Below, piece by piece: positions 32,519 through 40,602 of a stretch of DNA of 64,000 nucleotides; within the stretch, counting starts at the first letter, position 1; each line of letters opens with the position of its first letter. The stretch is taken from the NCBI RefSeq assembly GCF_900176145.1, contig NZ_FWWY01000001.1, positions 2,307,595 through 2,371,594 of the forward strand, written 5' to 3'. The notes beneath the pieces were generated by a model. That model did not search any database and was not told the origin of the DNA. It saw only the letters and a program-made list of their open reading frames with translations. Made by a program: the position numbers and the translations under genes. The DNA is from Sulfobacillus thermosulfidooxidans DSM 9293 (GTDB taxonomy: Bacteria; Bacillota; Sulfobacillia; Sulfobacillales; Sulfobacillaceae).

Positions 32519-32546
32519 CAACAACGCACGGAAAGGAACGATTGAA

Positions 32547-33026
32547 TTGGATAAGGGACGCACGCCATCGTTTTCTCGTACAGAAATGACCGAATTGGTC
32601 CTGCCCGGAGACTCCAATCAACTGGGAAATATTTTAGGTGGACGCCTCATGCACTGGATTGATTTGGCCGCTGCTATTACGGCTGCTCGTCATGCGGGTC
32701 ATGTGGCTGTCACCGCATCAATGGATTCGTTGGAATTTCTACATCCGGTAAAAGTCGGCCAAGTGGTTCGCCTGATTGCTCAAGTCAACTGGGTAGGGCG
32801 AACATCTATGGAAATTGGCGTGGATGTTTACCGAGAAGACATGCATGATGATGACATCAAAAAGACCAGCACAGCCTATCTAACCTTTGTTGCCTTAGAT
32901 GATAACGGAAAACCCATTGAGGTGCCTCGCCTGATTCTCGAAACACCCGAAGAGATTGAACGCTTTCATCAAGCCGAACAAAGGCGACAAGAACGACTTA
33001 AACACCGTCAACGTGCGAAAGAATAA
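32547..33026 (+). CDS. Hotdog-fold acyl-CoA thioesterase
   Basis: A 159-residue protein of the YkhA/YciA acyl-CoA hydrolase group. The conserved core is LPGDSNQLGNILGGRLMHWIDLAAAITAARHAG (residues ~17-50), with the Asn-Gly-Asp active-site region, then VTASMDSLEFLHPVKVGQVV. The C-terminus is a charged helix (RFHQAEQRRQERLKHRQRAKE). It hydrolyses acyl-CoA thioesters in the cytoplasm. TTG 32547 with GGAAAGGA upstream is the favoured start; a longer in-frame start at 32499 adds residues not typical of the family. Confidence 0.88.
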   Translation: MDKGRTPSFSRTEMTELVLPGDSNQLGNILGGRLMHWIDLAAAITAARHAGHVAVTASMDSLEFLHPVKVGQVVRLIAQVNWVGRTSMEIGVDVYREDMHDDDIKKTSTAYLTFVALDDNGKPIEVPRLILETPEEIERFHQAEQRRQERLKHRQRAKE

Positions 33027-33410
33027 CACATGCCATGAGGCTGGATTATCCCCCCCAGCCTCAGTGTTTGATTAATGAAATCACCTCATCCCGTAAGACA
33101 GACCTCATCTTAGTTTGTGATGAGCATCCCCCGGCTTACAGGGAAGATAAATACCGGGTTTTGATCCCCCTTGATTCCACTTTCTTAAGGTTGTTATGTC
33201 TAATCCGAATGGTTTTCATTTAGAAATGGGGCTTGGCACTTAAGAACGAGCTATTTGCCCTTCATTCCCCATGAAGTTCTACAGGAAATCTGATAGAGTT
33301 CTTCGCTATGATAATCCCAAGTCTCACAGCATTATCACTTCATCACCCCACAGCTAAAGCCGGGGCAGCCTGGCTGCGTAAATTCGTAAGACCAGACGGG
33401 AGGATACCAC
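33027..33410. other. Gene-free 384-bp stretch: stem-loop and possible IS200/IS605 end remnant
   Basis: A perfect 9-bp stem (TGAGGCTGG 33036-33044 with CCAGCCTCA 33055-33063) just after the thioesterase stop probably ends that transcript, although no T-run follows. At 33346-33365 CCCC-ACA-GC-TAAA-GC-C-GGGG resembles the imperfect hairpins left at IS200/IS605 ends, with CAGCC-T-GGCTG right after it. No transposase reading frame is near, so the second part is only a hint. The rest shows nothing I can name. Confidence 0.35.
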
Positions 33411-33644
33411 ATGCCCACAGCACATGTGCTGTCGTTAATAACTAAATTGACCACGCTTTTAGTTGATATCGCTGGGGGATTATTTTCCCTTGTGATGGTA
33501 TATGGCGGGATTCGTTTCATGATTGCTCAAAGTCCTCGTAGTGTTCAAGCGGCGAAAGAACTGATGACTCGGGCAGCTACAGGACTTGTCCTGATTTTAT
33601 TGGTCGATGTGATTCGCCAGGTTCTTCAATATGCTGCCAGCTAA
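33411..33644 (+). CDS. TrbC/VirB2-like pilin or small membrane subunit
   Basis: A 77-residue protein with two transmembrane segments (~residues 17-36 and 52-70). The turn GGIRFMIAQSPRSVQAAKELMTRAATGL between them has the TrbC/VirB2 pattern: a GG-[IY]-xx turn, a short basic loop and AxxxxxxAxxGL. Members of this family are the pilin of type IV secretion machines. GGGAGG at 33396-33401 supports ATG 33411. It overlaps the next membrane gene by 14 bases and opens the export/pilus cluster. The N-terminus has no long cleavable signal, unlike many VirB2 proteins. Confidence 0.6.
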   Translation: MPTAHVLSLITKLTTLLVDIAGGLFSLVMVYGGIRFMIAQSPRSVQAAKELMTRAATGLVLILLVDVIRQVLQYAAS

Positions 33645-34425
33645 TATTCATCCCCTAACCGCTTCGTCATTTAGCCCCTTGCAGTCGTTGCTAGTGTGGG
33701 TGAGTAATGGATTAAATCACAGCTTGATAAAATTTAGTCAAATCGTGCTGGCTCATAGTGTCTTTTACCCCTTCGTGTTATCCTCATCCGCTTATCAGTT
33801 ATTTGATTTGAGTCGGAATTTGGCGATCATGGCAAGCACGGCATTCATTGCGATGGCATTGATCCAATCCCAATGGCCGGAACTGCACGCGAAAGGCTGG
33901 GAATTGTCACCGGTGGTGATATTGCACCGGAGCCTCACGCAAATTGTTTGGGCTACCTTGTCGGTGCCACTCATTAATGCACTCCTGGCATTCAATAATG
34001 CTGTGGTGCAAGCATTACGGGTGCCCGTTGTGCTCTCGTTTCATCTGTCATCTCACCTGGCAGCCCTGACTGACCCGATAACTATTGTTGTTCTAACCAT
34101 CGCTATTGTCGTGTTATTAGCCATCCTTGGAGCCTATTATGTCGTTCGCAATATGGAAATCGTGGTGTTATTGGCGCTTCTTCCCTGGTTTGGATTATTT
34201 GGGATGACACAAGTGAGAATGTCTTCGCTTCTCAAATTAATGAAAGAGCTTTTGATAGCCATCTTTATTCAAAGTATCCAGGCTATGGTGTTTTATCTGT
34301 TTGTGCATTTGGTGGCTTCTCGTTCTGATACCATCATGGGCCAAATCGAAGAAATCGGGTTGCTCTATTACATGATTAAATTGCCCCAGCAATTGCGTCG
34401 TTTAGTGGGTACGGCCGGCCCATAG
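33631..34425 (+). CDS. Polytopic membrane protein, VirB6/TrbL-like
   Basis: A 264-residue protein with about six predicted transmembrane segments, including LTIAIVVLLAILGAYYVV and MVFYLFVHLV. The order after a TrbC-like gene and before a PrgI-like gene matches the VirB6/TrbL/PrgH inner-membrane channel component of Gram-positive type IV secretion loci. There is no enzymatic motif. Assignment rests on topology and context, so function is inferred. Confidence 0.55.
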   Translation: MLPANIHPLTASSFSPLQSLLVWVSNGLNHSLIKFSQIVLAHSVFYPFVLSSSAYQLFDLSRNLAIMASTAFIAMALIQSQWPELHAKGWELSPVVILHRSLTQIVWATLSVPLINALLAFNNAVVQALRVPVVLSFHLSSHLAALTDPITIVVLTIAIVVLLAILGAYYVVRNMEIVVLLALLPWFGLFGMTQVRMSSLLKLMKELLIAIFIQSIQAMVFYLFVHLVASRSDTIMGQIEEIGLLYYMIKLPQQLRRLVGTAGP

Positions 34426-34512
34426 ACCCTTTGGGTTTGGCCTGTTAAAGCAGCTTAAGAGCTCACACAACCCCTACGCGTGCAGGGTGTGGGGAAACGA
34501 AAGGATTGCAAT

Positions 34513-34800
34513 ATGTCTAACGAACCTTACCGGATTGTCGCTATTCCTTTACAGGCTGATCCTCCCGTTGTGGCCGGCATGCGGTTTCAGGATTTGATTT
34601 GGCCCGCCGCGTCAATTGCCCTTGACGTTTTCTTATCACGGCATGGGAAATGGTTAGAACCGGCACTGGACATCGAACGTGCATTAATTCTTAGCGGCGG
34701 GATTTTACTCGCTAGGGTGCGCATTCAATCTCGGAGTTTGCCAGCATGGTTAATGGTGATTGGCGTCTTTCTCTGCCGACCCCGGCGATATTTGCCATAA
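34513..34800 (+). CDS. PrgI/VirB3-like membrane protein
   Basis: A 95-residue protein. The start MSNEPYRIVAIPLQADPPVVAGMRF and the centre with two hydrophobic stretches (LIWPAASIALDVFL, SLPAWLMVIGVFLC) fit the PrgI family, the Gram-positive VirB3 counterpart that sits next to VirB4. ATG 34513 follows GAAAGGATTG; upstream in-frame codons lack a ribosome site. It is 28 bases before the TraC-like gene. Confidence 0.55.
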   Translation: MSNEPYRIVAIPLQADPPVVAGMRFQDLIWPAASIALDVFLSRHGKWLEPALDIERALILSGGILLARVRIQSRSLPAWLMVIGVFLCRPRRYLP

Positions 34801-34828
34801 CAAGAACAATCGGAGGAGGACAACGGGG

Positions 34829-35404
34829 ATGGATATTTATCTGAATCGTCTATTTCCCATACGGGCCATTGGGCCAGGTATTTGCCTAGTGCATAAAGAT
34901 CGGTATGTGGCGATTTTGGAAGCCATTCCAATAAATTTTGCCTTGCGTGCCCCCGAGGAGCAAGAACGACTCATAAAAGGCTATGCGAATTTTCTCAACG
35001 GACTCAACTTTCCTGTTCAGCTCTTTGTTCGTTCCGATTTTCTACGCGTGGATGAATATCTTGCAGACCTCAAAAGTCACGAAGATGCCATTGAAGCGCA
35101 TCTTCGTCCATCTCTCGGGGATTATATTCAATTTTTACGGGAGACCGTCAGTGTCAACCGATTAGTTAAACGCCGATTTTATATTGTGATGGCGTGGCAA
35201 GGGCATGAATCGCGGAAAATTCCCCGCACCCGTGGGGAAATTCTCTGGGACGAAGCGGAACACGAATTGATTCGGCGACGGGAGATCCTTATTCAAGGAT
35301 TAAGACCCTTAGGCATCCGGCTACAAACACTTGATCAAGTAAGCACCTTGCACTTTTTGCAGTCCAGTTTTGGTCAAGGACCAGCTGCCAGTGAAAGATC
35401 ATGA
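34829..35404 (+). CDS. TraC-like N-terminal VirB4-type domain protein
   Basis: A 191-residue soluble protein resembling the N-terminal domain of TraC/TrsE/VirB4 ATPases. It begins MDIYLNRLFPIRAIGPGICL, then has a mixed alpha/beta domain (DRYVAILEAIPINFALR, VQLFVRSDFLRVDEYLADL) and a long helix. No P-loop is present. The ATPase half is a separate gene at 35578 in another frame. In several Gram-positive and Patescibacteria loci the two parts are also split, so this is not necessarily a frameshift. AATCGGAGGAGG upstream supports ATG 34829. Confidence 0.55.
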   Translation: MDIYLNRLFPIRAIGPGICLVHKDRYVAILEAIPINFALRAPEEQERLIKGYANFLNGLNFPVQLFVRSDFLRVDEYLADLKSHEDAIEAHLRPSLGDYIQFLRETVSVNRLVKRRFYIVMAWQGHESRKIPRTRGEILWDEAEHELIRRREILIQGLRPLGIRLQTLDQVSTLHFLQSSFGQGPAASERS

Positions 35405-35432
35405 ACTTTAGTCGTCCCAGAACTTTTCTGCA

Positions 35433-35591
35433 TTGAATATTTTCCCGATTGTAATAGATCTTTCGAACCTACAGTCGCAAGAAGTGGTGTTTTGGGAAAG
35501 GAGGGTACCTGGTTTCGCGGAAAGCGAACTCTTTGAACTCGAACTCGACGAAGTCATTGAAAGCATCGTGAAATCAGTTGAAGTCATATGA
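35433..35591 (+). CDS. Possible small acidic ORF between the two VirB4 parts
   Basis: A 52-codon frame starting at TTG 35433 and overlapping the VirB4 start. Its second half is coding-like and acidic (GFAESELFELELDEVIESIVKSV), while the first half reads NIFPIVIDLSNLQSQEVVFWE. There is no good ribosome site, and the DNA here holds imperfect GAAGTCAT-TGAAA repeats, so it may be a non-coding linker. No family recognised. Confidence 0.25.
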   Translation: MNIFPIVIDLSNLQSQEVVFWERRVPGFAESELFELELDEVIESIVKSVEVI

Positions 35592-37317
35592 AATCACTGA
35601 AAGAGTTCATGGGTATGTCAACCAGGCAAGAAAACTATTGCAGATAAGACGTTTATATAAGCATCGCCGCGTGATTCAAGATATTGACATAATTTGGCCA
35701 GATTTTATTGAGGTGGGCCCACGAGAGCTTCGTGTCGGTAATCGTTTTACGCGTTCGTTCATGGCGGTCAGTTATCCTCGTCAAGTCTATCCCGGGTGGT
35801 TTGACTCGCTTTTACGGTTTCCCTATCCCCTGACTATTGCCTTTTATCAAGGTCCTTTGCCCCCACAAATAGTCTTGCGATCAATGAAGCGTCATCTTTT
35901 GTGGAGCCGGGGATTAGACAATGCAGGAAAAACCCAAGGGCACTTGAGTGATCCTTCCAGAGAAACAGCCATTGAAGATGCCGAACGTATTCGACAAAAG
36001 CTTGCTCAGGGGGATGCACGCATCCTTGAAACCTCGTTGTTCATGACCTTATGGGCGGCGACACAAGAGGAATTAAACGAAGCAACGGCCATGTTACAAA
36101 ACTTGTGCGAAAGTATGCTGATCACGATTCGTCCGTTACATTTTCAGCACCTGCAAGGTTTTAAGTGGACATGGCCTCTTGGAGAACATCCTTCATTGGT
36201 TCGGGAAATGGAAAGTGACACCTGGGCGACATTTTTTCCCTTGGTCTCGGAAGAAATTGTTCACGAACAAGGCATCTTATGGGGGACAAATCCCCAAAAC
36301 CATTCTCTGATTTTGGTCAACCGATTTCTCATGCCTGCGCCTCATTCGATTACCATTGCCTGGTCCGGAGCGGGCAAAAGTTACGCGGCAAAATTGGAGG
36401 TTTTGCGTGCCCGCTATCAGGAATTGCCCGTCTACATCATTGATCCAGAAGGAGAATATACCATATTCCGCGATGTAGGGGCCGATGTATGGTCCATAGG
36501 CCAAGCGCAAGAGAACCACTTTCCTTTCGATCCCTTCACGATGTCTCGAGAAACCCACGATTTCGAGCATGACAGCGATTTTTTGATCCGTTTCTTATCT
36601 CGCCTGTTGCCCCATTTAGAGAACCGGTTGAAAATGATTTTGCCGCCCGTTTTATGGTCACATTGGAAATCATCATCCTCTCCTAAGTGGTCTGTCACGC
36701 CCTTAACGGTGGACATTTCCGAGCTTCTTGAAGGGATTGTGAGCCGCGATAAAGAACTTGCTGAACAACTCGATATGGCGATGACCCGGTGGCGTACTTT
36801 AGTGGGCACAAAAGCACGGGACTCGATTAACCCCCATTTTCAAGTCTTCGACTTAAGTCATCTCACTACCTCTATGAAAAATGCCGCGTACCTGGCTATC
36901 AGTGAATGGCTCACACGTCAGACATTTTCTGGTTCCCGGCGGCTCATTATATTTGATGAGGCATGGCACCTGCTAACTGATCAAGAATCCGCCAAATATC
37001 TCGAATCCCTATTTCGACGGGCGCGGAAATGGGGAACAGCCTTGTCATTGATTACGCAGGATATGAATGACTTTGTTCGTTCTCAAACTGCAGAGGTCTG
37101 CCTACGAAATGCCCCGATAGTGTTGCTGCTTAAACAACATCCCGAAAGCCTGCAGCAATTAGCCGCGTCGTTACGATTACATGAAGGAGAGGTTAACCGG
37201 ATTGCCCAAGCAGGAATGGGGGAGGGGGTGCTGATGGTGGGCGAGGACCATGTTCCCATTCGGATTATGGGCGCGCCATTTGAGACCCGAATTCTTCATT
37301 CGTCATATCGGAATTAA
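35578..37317 (+). CDS. VirB4-type conjugation/secretion ATPase
   Basis: A 579-residue ATPase of the VirB4/TraC/PrgJ group. Residues ~40-75 (IIWPDFIEVGPRELRVGNRFTRSF) are the typical entry, then the ATPase domain with Walker A WSGAGKSY (Lys267, Ser268), DPEGEYTIF just after, and Walker B LIIFDEAW (Asp460, Glu461), followed by SLITQDMNDF (sensor/arginine region). The first Gly of the P-loop is Ala here. The N-terminal TraC-like domain is encoded separately upstream. VirB4 proteins energise pilus assembly and substrate export at the inner membrane. The TTG start is weakly supported; the frame is closed upstream at 35569, so the start cannot lie much earlier. Confidence 0.88.
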   Translation: MKSYEITERVHGYVNQARKLLQIRRLYKHRRVIQDIDIIWPDFIEVGPRELRVGNRFTRSFMAVSYPRQVYPGWFDSLLRFPYPLTIAFYQGPLPPQIVLRSMKRHLLWSRGLDNAGKTQGHLSDPSRETAIEDAERIRQKLAQGDARILETSLFMTLWAATQEELNEATAMLQNLCESMLITIRPLHFQHLQGFKWTWPLGEHPSLVREMESDTWATFFPLVSEEIVHEQGILWGTNPQNHSLILVNRFLMPAPHSITIAWSGAGKSYAAKLEVLRARYQELPVYIIDPEGEYTIFRDVGADVWSIGQAQENHFPFDPFTMSRETHDFEHDSDFLIRFLSRLLPHLENRLKMILPPVLWSHWKSSSSPKWSVTPLTVDISELLEGIVSRDKELAEQLDMAMTRWRTLVGTKARDSINPHFQVFDLSHLTTSMKNAAYLAISEWLTRQTFSGSRRLIIFDEAWHLLTDQESAKYLESLFRRARKWGTALSLITQDMNDFVRSQTAEVCLRNAPIVLLLKQHPESLQQLAASLRLHEGEVNRIAQAGMGEGVLMVGEDHVPIRIMGAPFETRILHSSYRN

Positions 37318-37384
37318 ACGGAAAAATCCCAAGCCTTTTTAACAATGGGATATAGCGTGACCTAACCCAACAGGAGGGATTACC

Positions 37385-37921
37385 TTGAAATCTGTCTTCT
37401 CTGTTAAATCGTCTGCTTTATGGGGAATGCTGGTGGCAGGACTTGTCTATGGTGGGCTCAGTGTGCTGCCCTGGATACGTCCTTTACCCCGGGTTCCTGT
37501 GGTAGAACAATCTCATGCACAGGGGACTTTGTTACGGCCATCTGATATCAAATGGATACCTATGAACCGGGATATGGAGAACCTTTCTCCTGGATATTTA
37601 AAAGTCGCAGTAAGTCCCGGCGAAATTTTGTCACCGGCGATGTTTTCGCGCCAACCACAGTCACCGCGAGGTATTTTAGTCGATATTCCCTCATCCTCGA
37701 CATTCGCGCAAGCTGGGCAAAAAGTACGCATTTTAGTAATTAGTCCATCCGGACATTTGTGGTCTTCTGGTCCCGTGACGGTCATTCATTCTCCCCATGG
37801 TAACGGATTGATTGGGACGGGAGGAGGTTCTTTACTCGTGGAAATGCCATGGTCTGAGGCATTAACATTTGAAAAGCTCAGTGTTCACGGGAGTGTTTCT
37901 GTAGTGGGGATTCCATCATGA
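37385..37921 (+). CDS. CpaB/RcpC-like SAF-domain protein
   Basis: A 178-residue protein with one N-terminal transmembrane segment (~residues 10-30) and an SAF domain: VPVVEQSHAQGTLLRPSDIKWIPM, then VAVSPGEILSPAMF and AQAGQKVRILVISPSG. This is the layout of CpaB/RcpC in Tad pilus loci and of FlgA-like proteins. It is shorter than Gram-negative CpaB, as expected without an outer membrane. TTG 37385 has AGGAGGG at 37372-37378. It overlaps the CpaE-like gene by 4 bases, supporting a Tad role. Confidence 0.65.
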   Translation: MKSVFSVKSSALWGMLVAGLVYGGLSVLPWIRPLPRVPVVEQSHAQGTLLRPSDIKWIPMNRDMENLSPGYLKVAVSPGEILSPAMFSRQPQSPRGILVDIPSSSTFAQAGQKVRILVISPSGHLWSSGPVTVIHSPHGNGLIGTGGGSLLVEMPWSEALTFEKLSVHGSVSVVGIPS

Positions 37922-38877
37922 TTATCGTAGCAGTGGAGCACGCAGGCCTTGAACAGTTTATTCATGAGGAAATTGTGAACCATGAGGACTTTGACCGGGT
38001 AAGTATTGTTCATTCCTGGGAGGAAGTTCGAAAACTAGCCCGGCGTGCCCAAAAAATTTTACTGGGAGAACGCATTCTTCGGCACGTGTCGACCGAGCAA
38101 CTTGTCAAGCTGATTGAACAGGAACCAATGATACAGTGGGTTATTTGGACCAGTGAGGCGGAATATTGGCGAACCCTATTGGGTGAACATGGGGAAGTGT
38201 GGGAACACACTTTAGGCCCTGATGACTTAAAAAAATGGCTCAAAGTCGGGACCGTCGCCCCACGAATTCACATTCCGCGCCGGTGGTTTTTATGGTCGAC
38301 CTCTGGAACTGTTCGGCGCCAGCTCCTATGGCGGGATCTTCTGGAGAAGATGAAAACTCAATATCAAGAGGGTATGACGATTGATTATGATTGGGGACAA
38401 GCTCTTGTCACCCGTTTATGGGAATCGCGAAATCTTCCCAATGAGAATTTTCCTTATGCCAGACTTACGCCTCAATCGTCAACATGGGGATGGATTGTGC
38501 CGGCCCCGATGCCGTGGATGCCTATTTTTTATACACCGGATATTAATGATGTTAAACGGGTTTTAGCGCAAACAAAATCATGGATGGCATGGGATCTAGG
38601 AATAAACTTGCGCGATCCTCTGACCAGCCTGGTCATTTCATCTCTGCCAACAGGCTTGATTTTTACCGCTGAAGAGGGTACTGATGACGTGTTTCGTCAC
38701 GGACTATTGATGATCAAAGAACTGAATCCTCAATGTGAAATCCTATTGGTCGGAGACCAAGCTTCTCGCGTTGGACGCCAATATGGATTGCCGTCCTTAT
38801 CCTCTTCAGAATCGCCTAGGATTGCTCCCGGTGTGCTTGAACGGTGGCTGCGTCGTGACCGGAGGACAAAGCGGTAA
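37918..38877 (+). CDS. CpaE/TadZ-like protein with degenerate nucleotide site
   Basis: A 319-residue protein. Residues ~1-110 look like a receiver-like alpha/beta domain. From ~120 the order of strands and helices follows the MinD/ParA-type TadZ domain, but the P-loop position reads FLWSTSGTVRRQLLW, without the GKT/GKS. Later segments still resemble the family: TIDYDWGQALVTRLWE (switch region), WDLGINLRDPLTSLVISSLPTGLIFTAEEG (Walker B-like and following). So I read it as a TadZ/CpaE localisation factor that probably no longer hydrolyses ATP. It is translationally coupled to the CpaB-like gene. Its 3' end overlaps a convergent PadR gene by 62 bases. Confidence 0.55.
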   Translation: MIIVAVEHAGLEQFIHEEIVNHEDFDRVSIVHSWEEVRKLARRAQKILLGERILRHVSTEQLVKLIEQEPMIQWVIWTSEAEYWRTLLGEHGEVWEHTLGPDDLKKWLKVGTVAPRIHIPRRWFLWSTSGTVRRQLLWRDLLEKMKTQYQEGMTIDYDWGQALVTRLWESRNLPNENFPYARLTPQSSTWGWIVPAPMPWMPIFYTPDINDVKRVLAQTKSWMAWDLGINLRDPLTSLVISSLPTGLIFTAEEGTDDVFRHGLLMIKELNPQCEILLVGDQASRVGRQYGLPSLSSSESPRIAPGVLERWLRRDRRTKR

Positions 38878-39214
38878 TCTCATGATATTTCGTTAAAAAT
38901 GTTGCCAAAGAAGCTTGTTTGACTTCCATTTCTTGAGCCCATGCGTCTAACCGGGCCTTTCCTTCCGGGGTAATTTGATACTGACGGGTAGGTGCCCCGT
39001 TATCTTCTGTGACCCACGACGATGTGAGACAACTATCTTCTTCCAGTTCTCGCAATAAACGATAGATGCGTCCACTATCGACGGTCCATTCTTTTGGCAA
39101 CATCGCACTAAGACGGGAAAGAAGATGGCCACCATGGTCAGGCTCTTGGTATAACAGCAAAAGAACAAACGCTTCAAGATGTTTTCCGGTCTGATAGCGT
39201 TTTAAATTCGGCAT
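38816..39214 (-). CDS. PadR-family transcriptional regulator
   Basis: A 132-residue winged-helix repressor. Residues ~1-85 show the PadR pattern: LEAFVLLLLYQEPDHGGHLLSRL, then VDSGRIYRLLRELEEDSCL and the wing PTRQYQITPEGKARLDAWA. The C-terminal helix would mediate dimerisation. ATG 39214 has TTAGGAGGTGAT upstream on the minus strand. A terminator between it and the upstream AhpD-like gene suggests separate transcription. Effector unknown. Confidence 0.88.
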   Translation of the reverse strand: MPNLKRYQTGKHLEAFVLLLLYQEPDHGGHLLSRLSAMLPKEWTVDSGRIYRLLRELEEDSCLTSSWVTEDNGAPTRQYQITPEGKARLDAWAQEMEVKQASLATFLTKYHEITALSSGHDAATVQAHREQS

Positions 39215-39235
39215 AGATATCACCTCCTAAATCCG

Positions 39236-39263
39236 CAAAAAGGAGGCAATATATGCCTCCTTT
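39236..39263 (-). terminator. Rho-independent terminator after the AhpD-like gene
   Basis: On the minus strand AAAGGAGGCA pairs with TGCCTCCTTT around TATAT and runs into TTTTT. It ends the aldolase/AhpD-like transcript just before the PadR promoter region. Confidence 0.85.
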
Positions 39264-39275
39264 GTCGGGTGCTTG

Positions 39276-39653
39276 TTAGGCTTGCTGTTCTTGTAAAATG
39301 GTTTCGAGTCCCTCTAGTGAGGCTGAAAAGACGGCGGTTCCCGCAATAAATTGGGCATGGGCCATCACGGCACCGATCTCCTCGTGTGTAACTCCAGCAT
39401 TTAACGCGGCTTGCATGTTATTGCGAATGCACATCGGTACACGAGTAACTAAAGCTGCAGCTAAATTAACCATGGCGATGGTTTTGGCGTCAAGAGGATT
39501 GTCTTCCCGGTACAGTTTACTCACAGTGGCCTGGGCCTCTGCGATGTTCGGATTGACTTCGGCCAAATAACGTCGCAGTTTAATAGGACGGCCCAATTTA
39601 ATTTCTTCTTGACGGATTTGTTCCAAAATGCGTTGTTTCTTTTCGAGATTCAC
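39276..39653 (-). CDS. Carboxymuconolactone decarboxylase/AhpD-like protein
   Basis: A 125-residue all-helical protein of the CMD/AhpD fold. The family segment is MVNLAAALVTRVPMCIRNNMQAALNAGVTHEEIGAVMAHA in the middle. Only one Cys is in the usual CxxC/CxxxN area (CIRNN), so a peroxidase-type redox pair is missing and a lyase- or isomerase-like role is more likely. Probably cotranscribed with the aldolase gene upstream (39696-40367, same strand, 42-base gap). Confidence 0.82.
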   Translation of the reverse strand: MNLEKKQRILEQIRQEEIKLGRPIKLRRYLAEVNPNIAEAQATVSKLYREDNPLDAKTIAMVNLAAALVTRVPMCIRNNMQAALNAGVTHEEIGAVMAHAQFIAGTAVFSASLEGLETILQEQQA

Positions 39654-39695
39654 GATATGATTCCTCCAATTTGTTCAACATGCGCTGATCATCGA

Positions 39696-40367
39696 TTAGT
39701 GCTTGCTACCAAAAGCCATCATTCGCTCCCGGACTTGCTCGATCGCGAGCTCTGGCAAGACTTTGGCACCGCCTAAAGACTCGGCCAGAATATAAAGCTC
39801 GGCAGCCTCGTCCAAAGTCCCTAAGAGACTCGCTGTTGCCATGGGATTGTCGGCGAAGACTAATACGCCATGGTTAGCCATTAGCACAGCCGGAAGGCCG
39901 GGGTGGTTCTTAGCAATATCCACAATAGCATCAACTGACGCTTTGGATCCACGAGGTGCCCACGGAACAACCGGAACTGGCTCACTGACACCAAAGCGGA
40001 GCAACGGCTCATAAACTAATGGGATAGCTTTTTGCGCCACCGAAAATGCGGTAACGTGCGGAGCATGCGTGTGAATAACCGATCCCACCGATGGGCGAAC
40101 ATTATAAATCCCAACGTGCATATCAATGATTTCTTGCATCGTCGGTTCCATGTCGCCTTCTAGCACCTTCCCATTTAGCCCGACAATCGCAAAATCGTTC
40201 ACAGAAAGATTAGCAATACTGCCACCTTTTGTCATGACAATTTGGGTGTCGCTAATTCGAGCAGATAAATTGGCATGGTTACCCCGAAACAAGAGACCGT
40301 GAGACGCTAAGTAATGCGCCGCTTGAACCAATTGTTCTTTGGCGGCTTCTGCCGTTAACTGGGCCAT
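39696..40367 (-). CDS. Class II aldolase/adducin family protein
   Basis: A 223-residue zinc-dependent aldolase-like enzyme related to fuculose-1-phosphate aldolase and ribulose-5-phosphate 4-epimerase. The metal-binding His pair is in VIHTHAPHVTAFS (about residues 95-97) with a third His in MANHGVLVF (about 165); the catalytic acidic residue probably lies in EPLLRFG or close by. LLFRGNHANLSARI replaces the usual GNxS phosphate loop: GNHAN in place of GNxSx. Likely one transcript with the AhpD-like gene, suggesting catabolism of a hydroxy acid or sugar acid; substrate unknown. Confidence 0.88.
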   Translation of the reverse strand: MAQLTAEAAKEQLVQAAHYLASHGLLFRGNHANLSARISDTQIVMTKGGSIANLSVNDFAIVGLNGKVLEGDMEPTMQEIIDMHVGIYNVRPSVGSVIHTHAPHVTAFSVAQKAIPLVYEPLLRFGVSEPVPVVPWAPRGSKASVDAIVDIAKNHPGLPAVLMANHGVLVFADNPMATASLLGTLDEAAELYILAESLGGAKVLPELAIEQVRERMMAFGSKH

Positions 40368-40602
40368 TATAAAACCCTCCTTTGCTATTTCTAGAATCGT
40401 AATGTCTTATGAAATCAGGATTTTCCCCAAGGCGATAGTCATACCTTCCCTTGCAACTCAGGAACTTATGCATGAGATATTTACCAACCATCTAGATACA
40501 TCATACAACAATATTAACTATAGTGCAACATTCAGTATAAAGCCAGAATAAAAAAGTTTGCCCATTATGGTATAAAAGAGGTTAGGAAAGGAGCGAACTG
40601 CG

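Noticed and set aside
32435-32617. Longer N-terminus for the amino acid permease (534 residues)
   Set aside because: The extra part overlaps the divergent thioesterase start and lacks a ribosome site; GTG 32434 has GGAGGG upstream.
33035-33223. 62-codon open frame in the gap after the thioesterase gene
   Set aside because: No ribosome site, overlaps a stem-loop, and composition is not coding-like.
35405-35577. Simple single-base frameshift joining the TraC-like and VirB4 genes
   Set aside because: All three frames in the 173-bp linker carry stops or clear changes of pattern, and split forms exist elsewhere; a deletion cannot be excluded but is not shown.
40368-40602. Possible fluoride riboswitch before crcB
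   Set aside because: I looked for the GGNGAUGG core and its pseudoknot partner and did not find them; GGCGATAGTC is only a loose resemblance.
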